Source: Rhodospirillales bacterium (GTDB lineage Bacteria > Pseudomonadota > Alphaproteobacteria > Acetobacterales > Acetobacteraceae). Taken from it: DNA of 64,000 nucleotides. The stretch spans positions 28,831 through 92,830 of the forward strand of contig JAFKLG010000070.1 of assembly GCA_017304945.1 (NCBI GenBank). The letters are read 5' to 3'. The position numbers were made by a program, and so were the translations under genes. The notes beneath the pieces were generated by a model. The model made no database searches. It worked only from the letters and a program-made list of their open reading frames with translations, and had not been told where the DNA came from. Shown piece after piece: positions 35,028 to 43,927 of this stretch. Each line of letters starts with the position of its first letter. Position 1 is the first letter of the stretch.

Positions 35028-36133
35028 CAGTCGACTCCCAGGACGCCGCGAAGTTGCGAGAGGTCCTCGGCCAGTTGCGTGATCGGCGCCTTCATCGCGT
35101 TGCGGTCGGCGGTCGAGACCTTGTCGTAGGAAAGGAACCCCTCCTTGCCGTGATACTTGGCGAGCAGCTTGTCGACCTTCGCGAAATTCGCGTCGATCTT
35201 GGCCAGCAGCGCGGGGTTCCGCGGCGCGATCAGCGGGCGCAGCAGCGAGACGATCTTCTGCGCGCCGTCGACGTTCGCCTGGAAGTCCCATAGGTCGGTG
35301 CGGCTGTAGCGCTCTTCCTCGCCGCTGATCTTGGTGGCGGCGACCTCCTCGATCAGCGCGGCGGCGCCGCCCACCATGGCCTTGGGCGGGATCGGCAGCT
35401 TGGCCACGCGCTCCTGTAGTGCGCTCACGTCCGTCAGCAGCTTGTCCGCGACCGGGGCGAGCCCGTCGGTGGTCTTGTCCGCGAACAGACCCTTCTCCAG
35501 CCGATGGAAGCCGGTCCAGGTCGGATCGTCCTCCTTCTTCTCGAAGTCGTCGGCCCGCGCGTCGATCGCGCTGTCGAGGTCGTTGAACAGCTCGGCGATC
35601 GGTTCGATCCGCTCATAGTGCTGGCGGGTCGGCGCGTAGAGGTGCTGCGCCTCCTCGAGCTTGCCGGCCTTCACCGCGGCGACGAAGGTCTTGGTCTCGG
35701 CGGCGAGCGCGTCGACCTCCTTGCTGACATACAGCTTGTATTCGGCGATCGGCCCAACGAGGTCGATCGCCGCGGGCGCGGCGATGCTGCCGGTGCCGGC
35801 GCTGACCGTCAGCGTGCCTTTCGGGTTGCTGAGCAGGCCGCAGGTCATCTGGTAGTCGCCGGGCTGCAGGGTCGCGGTCAGGTTCTGGCTGAAGCCGGGC
35901 AGGATGTTCTCCCGCTCCTCCACCACCATCACCCCCTGCAGGATCTCCCATTCCAGCGAGCGCTTGCTCGCGTTCTTGATGCGGAACGTGGTCTTGCCGG
36001 CGGGAACGGTCAGCGTCGCCGGCTCGCATCCCTTGTCCGTCACGGTGACGTTCACCGGATCGGCGGCGTGGGCGGCGGCGATCGGGCAGGCGAGGGCGGC
36101 CAGCATCAAGGCCGGAACTGAGACGCGCGACAT
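35027..36133 (-). CDS. efeO: Periplasmic iron-uptake protein EfeO
   Basis: 368 residues. Signal peptide [23 protein letters not shown], then a cupredoxin domain (about 27-110, with [21 protein letters not shown] and a Met/Cys-containing QMTCGLL), then the M75-type helical domain with the HxxE iron site ([10 protein letters not shown]) near residue 210. This two-domain form is the E. coli-type EfeO. It receives iron in the periplasm and delivers it to EfeU. It starts 9 bases after the efeU stop and overlaps efeB. Confidence 0.92.
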   Translation of the reverse strand: MSRVSVPALMLAALACPIAAAHAADPVNVTVTDKGCEPATLTVPAGKTTFRIKNASKRSLEWEILQGVMVVEERENILPGFSQNLTATLQPGDYQMTCGLLSNPKGTLTVSAGTGSIAAPAAIDLVGPIAEYKLYVSKEVDALAAETKTFVAAVKAGKLEEAQHLYAPTRQHYERIEPIAELFNDLDSAIDARADDFEKKEDDPTWTGFHRLEKGLFADKTTDGLAPVADKLLTDVSALQERVAKLPIPPKAMVGGAAALIEEVAATKISGEEERYSRTDLWDFQANVDGAQKIVSLLRPLIAPRNPALLAKIDANFAKVDKLLAKYHGKEGFLSYDKVSTADRNAMKAPITQLAEDLSQLRGVLGVD

Positions 36134-36142
36134 GGGGGTCCT

Positions 36143-36970
36143 TCAGGCGGGATGCGCGACGGCGGCGCGGGGACGGTCCAGGGCGAAGACCAGCAGGGAG
36201 GGGATGAGGTAGAGCAGCCAGACGAGACCTTCGCCCAGCGTCGGCGTGTCGTTGTACCCGAGCAGCCCGGCCAGCACGGCGCCGACCGGGCTGTCGGTGG
36301 GCAGGACGTGGCTCAGGTCGAACAGGGTCTGCTGCAGCCCGTTCCACAACCCGGCCTCATGGAAGGCGCGGACCGCGGAGGCGAGCAGCCCGGCGGCGAC
36401 GAAGACGATGAACATGCCGGTCCAGCGGAAGAAGCGGCGCAGGTCGAGCCGCACGCCGCCGGCATAGATCGCCGCGCCGACCGCGGCCGCGCCGGCCAGG
36501 CCGAGCAGCGCCCCGGCCGGGACCGCGGGCCCGACACCCTGCTGGAAGGTGGCGAGCAGGAAGAACACGGATTCCAGCCCCTCACGCCCGACCGCGAGGA
36601 AGACCATGGCGACCAAAGCGAGGCCGGCTTGCCGGCCGGGCCGCACCGCGTCGTCCACCGCATGCTGCAGCGTGGCCTTGATGGAGCGGGCCGCCTTGCG
36701 CATCCAGAACACCATCGAGGTGAGCATGCCGACGGCGATCAGCGCGACGATGCCCTCGAACAGCTCCTGCTCCTTTTGCGGGAACTCGGCACTGACCGCA
36801 TCCAGGCCGATGCCCAGGGCGAGGCAGATGACGCAGGCGAGCACCACGCCCCCCCACACCGCGGGCAGCAAGCCCTGGCGGCCGGTCTGGCGGAGGTAGG
36901 AAGCCACGATGCCGACGATCAGTGCGGCCTCGATACCTTCTCGGAGCATGATCAGGAAGGCGATCAGCAT
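36143..36970 (-). CDS. efeU: Iron permease EfeU (Ftr1-like)
   Basis: 275 residues with seven hydrophobic segments. The two REXXE iron-binding motifs are present: LREGIEAALIVG in helix 1 and GREGLESVFFLL in helix 4. It transports iron across the inner membrane and is the first gene of efeUOB. The upstream region carries a weak Fur-like site at 37026-37044, so repression by iron is likely but not certain. Confidence 0.92.
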   Translation of the reverse strand: MLIAFLIMLREGIEAALIVGIVASYLRQTGRQGLLPAVWGGVVLACVICLALGIGLDAVSAEFPQKEQELFEGIVALIAVGMLTSMVFWMRKAARSIKATLQHAVDDAVRPGRQAGLALVAMVFLAVGREGLESVFFLLATFQQGVGPAVPAGALLGLAGAAAVGAAIYAGGVRLDLRRFFRWTGMFIVFVAAGLLASAVRAFHEAGLWNGLQQTLFDLSHVLPTDSPVGAVLAGLLGYNDTPTLGEGLVWLLYLIPSLLVFALDRPRAAVAHPA

Positions 36971-37025
36971 GCGCGCGGCCTCTGGAAGCGATGCGGTGGC
37001 GGAGATTGAACCCTTGTCCCACGCG

Positions 37026-37044
37026 ATTGCAAATGAATCTCATG
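37026..37044 (-). promoter_or_regulatory. Weak Fur-like site upstream of efeU
   Basis: ATTGCAAATGAATCTCATG lies about 56 bases before the efeU start. It is AT-rich against a GC-rich background and resembles the TGCAAAT/GAATCTCAT half-sites of alphaproteobacterial Fur/Mur boxes, but its symmetry is poor. Confidence 0.3.
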
Positions 37045-37216
37045 TAGGGGAGAGATGTGTTCCGCGGGGGGCTCGCGTCCTCGGCTCGGCCCATGCGCGC
37101 GGGCCCGGAGCAGTGGCGCGGGTCACGGGATCGATGGCGTCGCGGCTTGGCGCGCCCGGTTGTGCGGGACCGCGGGGCGCGCGACCCTCCCGCCGGAGAT
37201 CGGGGGGACGAGAACG

Positions 37217-37858
37217 ATGCCGAAAGTACGTGTCGCCGGGTTCGGCGTATCCGCCGACGGGTTCGGCGCCGGCCCGGACCAGTCCCTCGAGAATCCGCTG
37301 GGCCGGGGCGGGGGCGACGTGTTCCGCTGGTTCTTCCCGACCCGCACCTTCCGCGCGATGCAAGGGGCGCCGGGCGGCACCGAGGGAGTCGACGACGAGT
37401 TCGCCCGCGCCGCGATGGACGGGTTCGGCGCCTTCATCCTGGGGCGCAACATGTTCGGCCCGATCCGGGGGGAATGGCCCGACGACGCCTGGAAGGGCTG
37501 GTGGGGCGACACGCCGCCCTACCACGCGCCGACCTTCATCCTCACCCACCACCCGCGCGCGCCGATCGTCATGCAGGGCGGCACCACGTTCCATTTCGTG
37601 ACGGAGGGCGCCGAGGCGGCGCTGGCCGAGGCCAAGGCGGCGGCCGGCGACCGCGACGTGAAGATCGGCGGCGGGGTGGCGACCGTGCGGCAGTATCTGC
37701 GTGCCGGGGCGGTCGACGAGATGCATCTCGCGCTCTCGCCCGTCATGCTGGGCCGCGGAGAGGCGCTGTTCGCGGGCCTCGACCTGCCCGCCCTCGGCTA
37801 CCGGGTGACGCGGACGGTGCCGACGGAGACGGCGACCCACCTCGTGCTGACCCGCTGA
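37217..37858 (+). CDS. Dihydrofolate-reductase-like protein (RibD C-terminal family)
   Basis: 213 residues from ATG 37217. It has the DHFR/RibD-C fold pattern: VRVAGFGVSADGFGAGP at the start, FGAFILGRNMFGPIRGEWPDDAWKGWWGDTPPYHAPTFILTHHPR in the middle, GDRDVKIGGGVATVRQYLRAGAVDEMHLALSPVMLGRGEALF toward the end. The GG-x-x-T/V segment is the NADPH site. These proteins are NADPH-dependent reductases of unknown substrate and are common as single genes; a role in riboflavin or folate synthesis should not be assumed. It is divergent from efeU across 246 bases. Confidence 0.85.
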   Translation: MPKVRVAGFGVSADGFGAGPDQSLENPLGRGGGDVFRWFFPTRTFRAMQGAPGGTEGVDDEFARAAMDGFGAFILGRNMFGPIRGEWPDDAWKGWWGDTPPYHAPTFILTHHPRAPIVMQGGTTFHFVTEGAEAALAEAKAAAGDRDVKIGGGVATVRQYLRAGAVDEMHLALSPVMLGRGEALFAGLDLPALGYRVTRTVPTETATHLVLTR

Positions 37859-37934
37859 GCGCGTGCTGACGCGCTGAGACCGAGGCACCGCGTCGCTCTC
37901 GGTCTCCGCCGCGGTTGCCGTCGCGGCCTGGCGG

Positions 37935-39791
37935 TCAGTCGGCGGTGGGCTGGCCGAAGGAGTCCACCAGGGCCTGGATCCGCTCCGGGTCCGACTGGTC
38001 CATCACGCGGCGGGCGAAGCGGGCGCAGTCGTCGATCTCGACCGCGCGCACGGCCTGCTTCACACGCGGAACGGCGCCGGCGTTCATCGAGAAGCTGCGC
38101 AGGCCGAGACCCAGGAGCAGGGGGGTGAGACGCGGATTGCCCGCCATCTCGCCGCAAACCGAGACGGGCATTCGCATCCGTAGCGCCGCCTCGGTCGCGA
38201 ACTGCACGAGGCGCAGCACCGCCGGATGGATCGGGTCGTAGAGGTCGGCGACGTCCGACTCGCCCCGGTCGACCGCCAGCGTATAGGCGGTGAGGTCGTT
38301 GGTGCCGATGGCGAAGAAATCCGCCTCGAGCGCCAGCGCGTCGGCGGACAGCGCGGCGCCCGGCGTCTCGATCATGATGCCCAGCGGCGGCGCCTTCTCG
38401 GCCAGGCGCTCGCCGCGGCGGCGCAAGCGGCGGGACACGCGGTCGTAAATGTCCCGCGCGGCGCGGACCTCGGCGACGGTGGTCACCATCGGCAGCATCA
38501 CCCGCACCGGGCCGAATGCGGCGGCGCGCAGCACGGCGGCGAACTGGGTCTCCAGCAGCTCGGGGCGGCGCAGCAGCAGGCGGATGCCGCGCAGGCCGAG
38601 GGCAGGGTTGGTGTCGGCGACCTCGGGGACGATGCCGGCGCTGGACAGCGCCTCGATCTCCTTCTCGCCGCCCCAGTCGAGCACCCGGATCGTCACCGGG
38701 TCGCCGTTCATCGCCTCGACGATGCTGCGATAGGTCTCGAACTGGGTCTGCTCGTCGGGCACCGTCTCCCGGTTCATGAACAGGAACTCGGTGCGCAGCA
38801 GCCCGATGCCGACCGCACCGGACTGCACGATCAGCGGCAGCTCGACCGGCAGCTCGAGATTGGCCTGCAGCTCCACCGCCTCGCCGTCGTCGGTCTCGGC
38901 GGGCAGGCGGCGCAGGCGCGCGAGCTTCTGCCGCTCCCGCGCATAGGCGGTCAGCGCGCGGCGCGCCGCGGCGAGTCGGGGCGGGCTGGGGTTGAGCACG
39001 ATGGTGCCGGCGGTGCCGTCCAGCACCGCGGTGTCGCCGGGACGGATCGCGTGGGCCAACCCGGCGACGCCGAGGACGGCAGGCACGCCAAGTGCACGCA
39101 ACATGACGGCGGTATGCCCGTCCGCCCCCCCTTCCTCGGTGGCGACGCCGGCCAGCCGCGCCGGGTCGAGCAGTGCGGCGTCGGCCGGTCGGAGCGACTC
39201 GCTGACCAGGATCGCGCCTTCGGGCAGGCCGGCGAAGCTGCGGAACGGGGCGCGGGTCAGGTTGCGCACCAGGCGGCGGCCGATCTCCAGCACCTCGTCG
39301 GCGCGGCGCCGCAGGCTGGCGACGTCTTCGGCGGAGAGGCCCGGCTCCGCCTGGTCCATGATCGCGTCCGCGATCGCCTCGGACTCCGCGACCACGGCGC
39401 TTTCGGCCGAGAGCAGCGTGTCCTCGATGCGCCGCCGCACGCCGCGGATCAGCCGGGACGGACCCAGCATTCGGATATATGCCTCGATCAGCGGGGCGAT
39501 CTCGGCCCGGCTCTCGTCGGGAAGAACGTTCAGCCGCGCGCGGAGCTTGGCGAGCTGCGTCCGTGACTGGGCGATGGCCGCGTCGAGGCGGGCGCCCTCG
39601 GAGGCGATATCGGCAGCCTGGATCTTGTGCCGGGCGATTTCCGGATCGGGTTCGGACGTGCCGAACACCGGCCCGATCGCGACGCCGGGGGACACGGCGA
39701 TGCCTTCGAAGGCGCGTTCCGCTCGGATGTCGGTGCTGGCCGTGCGGCGCAGCCGCTGATGCTGCGGCGGGGGTGGGTCAGTCCTGCTCAT
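37935..39791 (-). CDS. ptsI: PTS enzyme I (phosphoenolpyruvate-protein phosphotransferase)
   Basis: 618 residues from ATG 39791; the frame is open to 39842, but the ATG at 39791 has GAGG upstream and overlaps ptsH by 14 bases. The N-terminal domain has the phosphorylatable His in GGADGHTAVMLRALGVP. The PEP-binding C-terminal barrel has GIGLLRTEFLFMNR, GTNDLTAYTLAVDRG and the active-site Cys in SVCGEMAGNP. No GAF domain precedes it, so this is the PtsI rather than the PtsP (EI-Ntr) layout. It passes phosphate from PEP to HPr. It is the last gene of the PTS cluster, and no sugar permease (EIIBC) is nearby. Confidence 0.9.
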   Translation of the reverse strand: MSRTDPPPPQHQRLRRTASTDIRAERAFEGIAVSPGVAIGPVFGTSEPDPEIARHKIQAADIASEGARLDAAIAQSRTQLAKLRARLNVLPDESRAEIAPLIEAYIRMLGPSRLIRGVRRRIEDTLLSAESAVVAESEAIADAIMDQAEPGLSAEDVASLRRRADEVLEIGRRLVRNLTRAPFRSFAGLPEGAILVSESLRPADAALLDPARLAGVATEEGGADGHTAVMLRALGVPAVLGVAGLAHAIRPGDTAVLDGTAGTIVLNPSPPRLAAARRALTAYARERQKLARLRRLPAETDDGEAVELQANLELPVELPLIVQSGAVGIGLLRTEFLFMNRETVPDEQTQFETYRSIVEAMNGDPVTIRVLDWGGEKEIEALSSAGIVPEVADTNPALGLRGIRLLLRRPELLETQFAAVLRAAAFGPVRVMLPMVTTVAEVRAARDIYDRVSRRLRRRGERLAEKAPPLGIMIETPGAALSADALALEADFFAIGTNDLTAYTLAVDRGESDVADLYDPIHPAVLRLVQFATEAALRMRMPVSVCGEMAGNPRLTPLLLGLGLRSFSMNAGAVPRVKQAVRAVEIDDCARFARRVMDQSDPERIQALVDSFGQPTAD

Positions 39792-40098
39792 GGAAGCCGG
39801 CCTCGACCAGGGCGGCGAGTGCCTCCAGCGCCTCCTTCGCATCCCAGCCGTCGGCGCGCAGCTCGATCTGGGCGCCGCGGCCGGCGCCCAGCATCATCAG
39901 GCCCATGATCGAGCGGGCCGAGACGCACTGCCCATCCCGCAGCACGTCGACGGAGGCGCCGAAGGTTTCGGCCAGGGTGACGAACTTGGCGGCGGCGCGG
40001 GCATGCAGGCCGCGCTTGTTGGGGATCGTCACGGTCCGGGTGAGCGCGGACGGGCCGAGCGGCGGCGTCTCCCCGGAGAAGGGCCCTGCGGGCGGCAT
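39778..40098 (-). CDS. ptsH: PTS phosphocarrier protein HPr
   Basis: 106 residues, with about 18 extra residues at the N-terminus compared with E. coli HPr. The phosphorylation site His32 stands in NKRGLHARAAAKFV and the regulatory Ser63 in SARSIMGLMML, the target of HPr kinase. Both sites are intact, matching the presence of hprK in the same cluster. Its start lies two bases after the stop of the EIIA gene, and it overlaps ptsI. Confidence 0.92.
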   Translation of the reverse strand: MPPAGPFSGETPPLGPSALTRTVTIPNKRGLHARAAAKFVTLAETFGASVDVLRDGQCVSARSIMGLMMLGAGRGAQIELRADGWDAKEALEALAALVEAGFHEQD

Positions 40099-40100
40099 GG

Positions 40101-40523
40101 TCAGCAGCAGGATCCGGTCGGGCGGCAGCCGTGCAGGACGTGGGAGGCGGCGGCGATGTATTTGCGTCCGGCTTCCTCGGCGCAGGTGACCGCGTCGGCC
40201 AGCGGCTGCTTGGAGCGGACCTTCGCGAGCTTCACCAGCATCGGCAGGTTCACGCCGGCGATCACTTCCACGCCTTTCCGTTCCATCATGGAGATGGCGA
40301 GGTTGGAGGGGGTGCCGCCGAACATGTCGGTCAGCAGCACGACGCCGTCCCCGGTGTCGCAGCGGCTGATGCAGGCCTCGATCTCTGCGCGGCGGTTGTC
40401 CATGTCGTCCTCCGGTCCGATACAGACCGTGTCGACGTTCCGTTGCGTGCCCACGACGTGTTCCATGGCGGAGCGAAGTTCCTCCGCCAGACGGCCGTGG
40501 GTGACGAGAACCATGCCGATCAT
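40101..40523 (-). CDS. PTS EIIA protein, mannose/fructose family
   Basis: 140 residues. Active His9 in MVLVTHGRLAEEL, followed by MEHVVGTQRNVDTVCIGPEDD and DGVVLLTDMFGGTPSNLA, the hallmarks of the EIIA-Man fold. It accepts phosphate from HPr. As no EIIB, EIIC or EIID gene is present, it is probably a regulatory output rather than part of a sugar permease, as known for many alphaproteobacteria. It lies between rapZ and ptsH. Confidence 0.9.
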   Translation of the reverse strand: MIGMVLVTHGRLAEELRSAMEHVVGTQRNVDTVCIGPEDDMDNRRAEIEACISRCDTGDGVVLLTDMFGGTPSNLAISMMERKGVEVIAGVNLPMLVKLAKVRSKQPLADAVTCAEEAGRKYIAAASHVLHGCRPTGSCC

Positions 40524-40597
40524 GGGAGCGAGGCGATGTCCCGGCCGGGCCGGAGCGTGAGAGCTCTTGTGGCGTGATGGATGGTCATGGGGTCGTC

Positions 40598-41608
40598 TCA
40601 GGCCTCCTGTGCCTGAACCGGCGCGGACCGCGGGGCCGCGCCATGGGCGGTGCCGTCTCGGTGCGGAACCGAGCGGTCTGTTGGGTCATGTTCGGCGGTC
40701 GGTGTCTCGCGCGCGAGTTCGCGATGCAAGACATGCAACCGCCACGGAGTGTCCACGATGTCGCTGCCCCCCTGACCGGCGGTTCGGCTCCGCAGGTGTG
40801 CCGCCAACCTTTCGATCAGATAAACCGAACGGTGTCGACCGCCGGTACACCCAATCGTGATGGTAGCGTATTTTTTGCCTTCTTGCACGAATCTCGGAAC
40901 CACCAAGTCGACGAGGTCCGCGATACGTTCGAAGTAGCCGGCGCAGTCGGGATCGGCTTCCACGTAGTCGCCGACCGCCGGATCCAACCCGGTCTGGTGA
41001 CGCAATATGGGATCGTAGTGCGGATTACGCAAAAAGCGTGCGTCGAATACCAGATCCGCTTCCCGCGGCAAGCCACGCGGAAACGCAAAAGAGATCAGGG
41101 TCAGCACCAGGCCGGCCTGCGCCGGCTCGCCGTCCCCGAAATGCTGTTCGACGAGACGCCGCAGCGTGCCGATCGGCAGGTCGGAGGTGTCGAGCACGAG
41201 GTCCGCGGCCTCACGCAAGGGCGCCGTCAGGCTCTGTTCCGCGGCGATCCCCGTGACCACGGGCTCGTCGGGCGCCAGCGGATGGCGGCGCCGGCTCTCG
41301 GTATAGCGGCGAAGCAGGGTCGTCTCGTCTGCCCAGGCATAGACGAGGTCCGGCTGCAATGTCGCGTCGGCGCTCAGGCGGCCGAGGATGGCGAGCACGT
41401 CGGCGGCGTCGAACCCGCGGCTGCGCGCGTCGATGCCGATCGCCATGGCGCGGTCGGAGCGGGCGACCGTCTCCTCCAGCAGCGGCAACGGCAGGTTGTC
41501 GATCGCGTCGTAGCCCAGGTCTTCCAAGGCGCGCAGCGTGCTGGCCTTGCCCGCCCCCGAGAGGCCGGTCACCAGCACGACCCGCCGTTTCGGGACGTCG
41601 ATGGTCAT
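40598..41608 (-). CDS. rapZ: RapZ-family nucleotide-binding protein with altered P-loop
   Basis: 336 residues, somewhat longer than usual because of a polar C-terminal tail after residue 285. Conserved: ALEDLGYDAIDNLPLPLLEE, SFAFPRGLPREADLVFDARFLRNPHYDPILRHQTGLD and the C-terminal IGCTGGRHRSVYLIERLA. In E. coli RapZ is an RNA adaptor controlling glucosamine-6-phosphate synthase; in other bacteria it binds nucleotides and cell-wall precursors. Odd: the Walker A motif reads GLSGAGKAS, with Ala22 in place of the Ser/Thr that binds Mg (codon GCC at 41545-41543). Its start overlaps the hprK stop (ATGA). Confidence 0.9.
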   Translation of the reverse strand: MTIDVPKRRVVLVTGLSGAGKASTLRALEDLGYDAIDNLPLPLLEETVARSDRAMAIGIDARSRGFDAADVLAILGRLSADATLQPDLVYAWADETTLLRRYTESRRRHPLAPDEPVVTGIAAEQSLTAPLREAADLVLDTSDLPIGTLRRLVEQHFGDGEPAQAGLVLTLISFAFPRGLPREADLVFDARFLRNPHYDPILRHQTGLDPAVGDYVEADPDCAGYFERIADLVDLVVPRFVQEGKKYATITIGCTGGRHRSVYLIERLAAHLRSRTAGQGGSDIVDTPWRLHVLHRELARETPTAEHDPTDRSVPHRDGTAHGAAPRSAPVQAQEA

Positions 41609-42039
41609 GCCGCGAAGGCTCCGGCCACCTGCGTCACCCGACCGATCGCGCAGTCCAGAGCCAGCGCAACCCGCTCGGGGGCACTCGGAGCGGCCGGATC
41701 GAGGCGCAGCAAGGGCAACCCGAACACCGGGTGGGTGGCCGGCGCGGGCAGCCGGTCGGGGCGGTCGCCGAGTTCGATCACCAGGCGCAGCCGCGCCGGA
41801 TGGGTCGCCGGCAGGCGCAGGATCCCGAGTCCGCGCACCTCCAGCAGCCCCGCAAGCGGGACTGGCGGACTTGCCATCCCGTCCGTCACGTCCACCTGAT
41901 CGTCTGCCACCAAGGAGAACCCACGCGCTAGGAGCCGCACCACGAGATCGGACTTCCCCGATCCCGATGGCCCGAGGATCAACACCGCGTCGCCGCCCCT
42001 GCTGGCGCAGCTTCCGTGCACTCGTTGCCGGTCGTGCAT
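41605..42039 (-). CDS. hprK: Short HPr kinase/phosphorylase
   Basis: 144 residues, matching the alphaproteobacterial form that lacks the N-terminal domain of the Gram-positive enzyme. Walker A GPSGSGKSDLVVRLLARGF is complete; it is followed by LVADDQVDV and LLEVRGLGILRLP, which correspond to the catalytic and signature regions. It phosphorylates Ser63 of HPr. It is the first gene of the cluster hprK-rapZ-EIIA-ptsH-ptsI. I see no adjacent two-component system, which often precedes this cluster. Confidence 0.9.
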   Translation of the reverse strand: MHDRQRVHGSCASRGGDAVLILGPSGSGKSDLVVRLLARGFSLVADDQVDVTDGMASPPVPLAGLLEVRGLGILRLPATHPARLRLVIELGDRPDRLPAPATHPVFGLPLLRLDPAAPSAPERVALALDCAIGRVTQVAGAFAA

Positions 42040-42178
42040 GCGGCGGCACTCTGGCCGGAAGCTTAAAAGAAAGAAAGCACCCTATGGTTGCGCTGGCGCG
42101 GACACATTGATGCCCGCCAACCGGTACCGCCCGTCCGGGTTGCTCCGGGGCACCGGCCGTGCCAGCTTCCGGCCCCGC

Positions 42179-43108
42179 ATGACAGACCGATCCGCCATCG
42201 CCGCCGCTGCTGTCCGCCTCTGCGGTCATGTCCGGCACACGCCCCTGTTGCGCCTGGACGGAGAGGAGTTCGGCGTAGCCTGTCCCGTGGCGCTCAAACT
42301 GGAATTGTTGCAGCACGCGGGCAGCTTCAAGCCGCGCGGCGCGTTCAACCGGCTGTTGTCGGCGCACATTCCGGGTAGTGGTGTGATCGCCGCGTCCGGC
42401 GGCAATCACGGCGCCGCGGTCGCCTACGCCGCCCGCGCGCTGGGTGTGACGGCGGAGATCTTCGTGCCCGCGCTCACCCCGCCGGCCAAGGTGCAGCGCA
42501 TCGCGAGCTATGGCGCGCGCGTGGTGCAGGGAGGCGAGACCTATGCCGAGGCTCTCGCCGCATCCCGCGCACGCCAGGCGGAGACCGGCGCGCTCGAGGT
42601 GCATGCCTACGATCACCCGGACGTGCTGGCCGGCCAGGGGACGGTGGCGCGCGAGTTCGAGATGGACGCGCCGGACCTGACCCATGTGCTGGTCGCGACC
42701 GGCGGCGGCGGGCTGATCGGTGGCATGGCCGCCTGGTACGCCGGCAGCGCGCGGGTCGTCAGCGTCGAGCCGGAAGGCTGCCCCACGCTGCATGCCGCGC
42801 TGCAGGCCGGCCGCCCGGTGGAGGCGCCGGTCGGCGGCCTCGCGTCCGACAGCCTGGGCGCGCGCCAGGTGGGCGCGCTGATGTTTCCCGTCGCGCAGTC
42901 CTACGTGGCCGAAACAGTGCTGGTCACGGACGAGGCGATCGCGGCCGCGCAGCGCTTCCTGTGGGACCGGTTCCGGCTGGTTGCCGAACCGGGCGGCGCG
43001 ACGGCGCTGGCGGCGCTGTCGTCGCGGCGATTCGTACCGCCGGCCGGCGCGCGCGTCGGCGTGCTGGTCTGCGGCGGCAACACCGATCCTGCAAAGGTCA
43101 CCTCATGA
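42179..43108 (+). CDS. PLP-dependent lyase, threonine/serine dehydratase family
   Basis: 309 residues from ATG 42179, where family similarity begins; the open frame reaches 42038 but that part is poorly conserved. Fold type II PLP enzyme: the lysine in HAGSFKPRGAFNRLL, SGGNHGAAVAYAARALGV, the phosphate loop TGGGGLIGG, VSVEPEGCPTL and CGGNTD near the end. It probably deaminates threonine or serine (or a hydroxy analogue) to an oxoacid and ammonia. There is no C-terminal ACT domain, so the biosynthetic IlvA role is unlikely. Its stop overlaps the start of the crotonase (ATGA), which suggests a shared pathway. Confidence 0.82.
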   Translation: MTDRSAIAAAAVRLCGHVRHTPLLRLDGEEFGVACPVALKLELLQHAGSFKPRGAFNRLLSAHIPGSGVIAASGGNHGAAVAYAARALGVTAEIFVPALTPPAKVQRIASYGARVVQGGETYAEALAASRARQAETGALEVHAYDHPDVLAGQGTVAREFEMDAPDLTHVLVATGGGGLIGGMAAWYAGSARVVSVEPEGCPTLHAALQAGRPVEAPVGGLASDSLGARQVGALMFPVAQSYVAETVLVTDEAIAAAQRFLWDRFRLVAEPGGATALAALSSRRFVPPAGARVGVLVCGGNTDPAKVTS

Positions 43109-43902
43109 GCGATCTGGTCCTGTGTGAGGTCGACGCACGCGGCGTCGCGACGGTCACGCTGAACCGGCCCGAGGTCGGCAATGCCTATAATGGGGCGCTG
43201 CTGGATGCGCTGATCGCCGGATTGGAACGGCTCGCGCCGGATCCGGCCGTGCGCTGCCTGGTGATCCGCGGGGCGGGCAAGCACTTCCAGGCGGGCGCCG
43301 ACATCAACTGGCTGAACGAGGCGACGGACTATCCGCCGGAGCGCAACTTCGCCGCCTCCCTCGCGACCACGCGGGCGATGACGCTGCTGAACGAGTTTCC
43401 GAAGCCGACCATCGCGATCGTGCACGGCGCCTGCTTCGGCGGCGGCTGCGGCATCGTCTGCTGCGTCGACGTGGCGCTGGCCACGCCCGCGGCCCAGTTC
43501 GGCATCACGGAGATCCGGGTGGGCGTCTCGCCCACGCCGATTTCCACGCACATGGTGAATGCGATCGGGCTGCGGAACACGCGCCGGTATGCATTGACCG
43601 GAGAGCGTTTCGGCGCCGAGGACGCGGCGCGGGTCGGCCTCGTGCACGAGGTCGTGCCGGCGGACGCGATCGAGGCCAAGCTCGCGGACGTGCTGGACGC
43701 GATCTTCCTGGGCGGTCCGGAAGCGATCGCGATGACCAAGCGCAGCTTCCTCGGCGCCAACGGATTCACGCTGGACGAGCGGCAGATGACCTTGCTCGCG
43801 CATGAGGGCTGGACGCAGCGCGCCTCGGCCGAAGGGCACGAGGGTACGGCTGCATTCCGCGAGAAGCGCAAACCGTCCTGGTATCGCCCGCCCTCCGCGT
43901 GA
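43105..43902 (+). CDS. Enoyl-CoA hydratase-family protein, LiuC-like
   Basis: 265 residues. Crotonase fold: LNRPEVGNAYNGALLDAL, oxyanion hole GAGKHFQAGADINWLNEA, and ACFGGGCGIVCCVDVALATPAAQFGITEIRVGVSP. The second catalytic Glu (in FGITE) is present, while the first (GGGxE) is Gly, as often seen in methylglutaconyl-CoA hydratase relatives. It likely hydrates a branched enoyl-CoA. It is coupled to the preceding PLP lyase by an ATGA overlap. Confidence 0.85.
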   Translation: MSDLVLCEVDARGVATVTLNRPEVGNAYNGALLDALIAGLERLAPDPAVRCLVIRGAGKHFQAGADINWLNEATDYPPERNFAASLATTRAMTLLNEFPKPTIAIVHGACFGGGCGIVCCVDVALATPAAQFGITEIRVGVSPTPISTHMVNAIGLRNTRRYALTGERFGAEDAARVGLVHEVVPADAIEAKLADVLDAIFLGGPEAIAMTKRSFLGANGFTLDERQMTLLAHEGWTQRASAEGHEGTAAFREKRKPSWYRPPSA

Positions 43903-43927
43903 GCGGATTGGCCGGCGTCGGCAGCGG

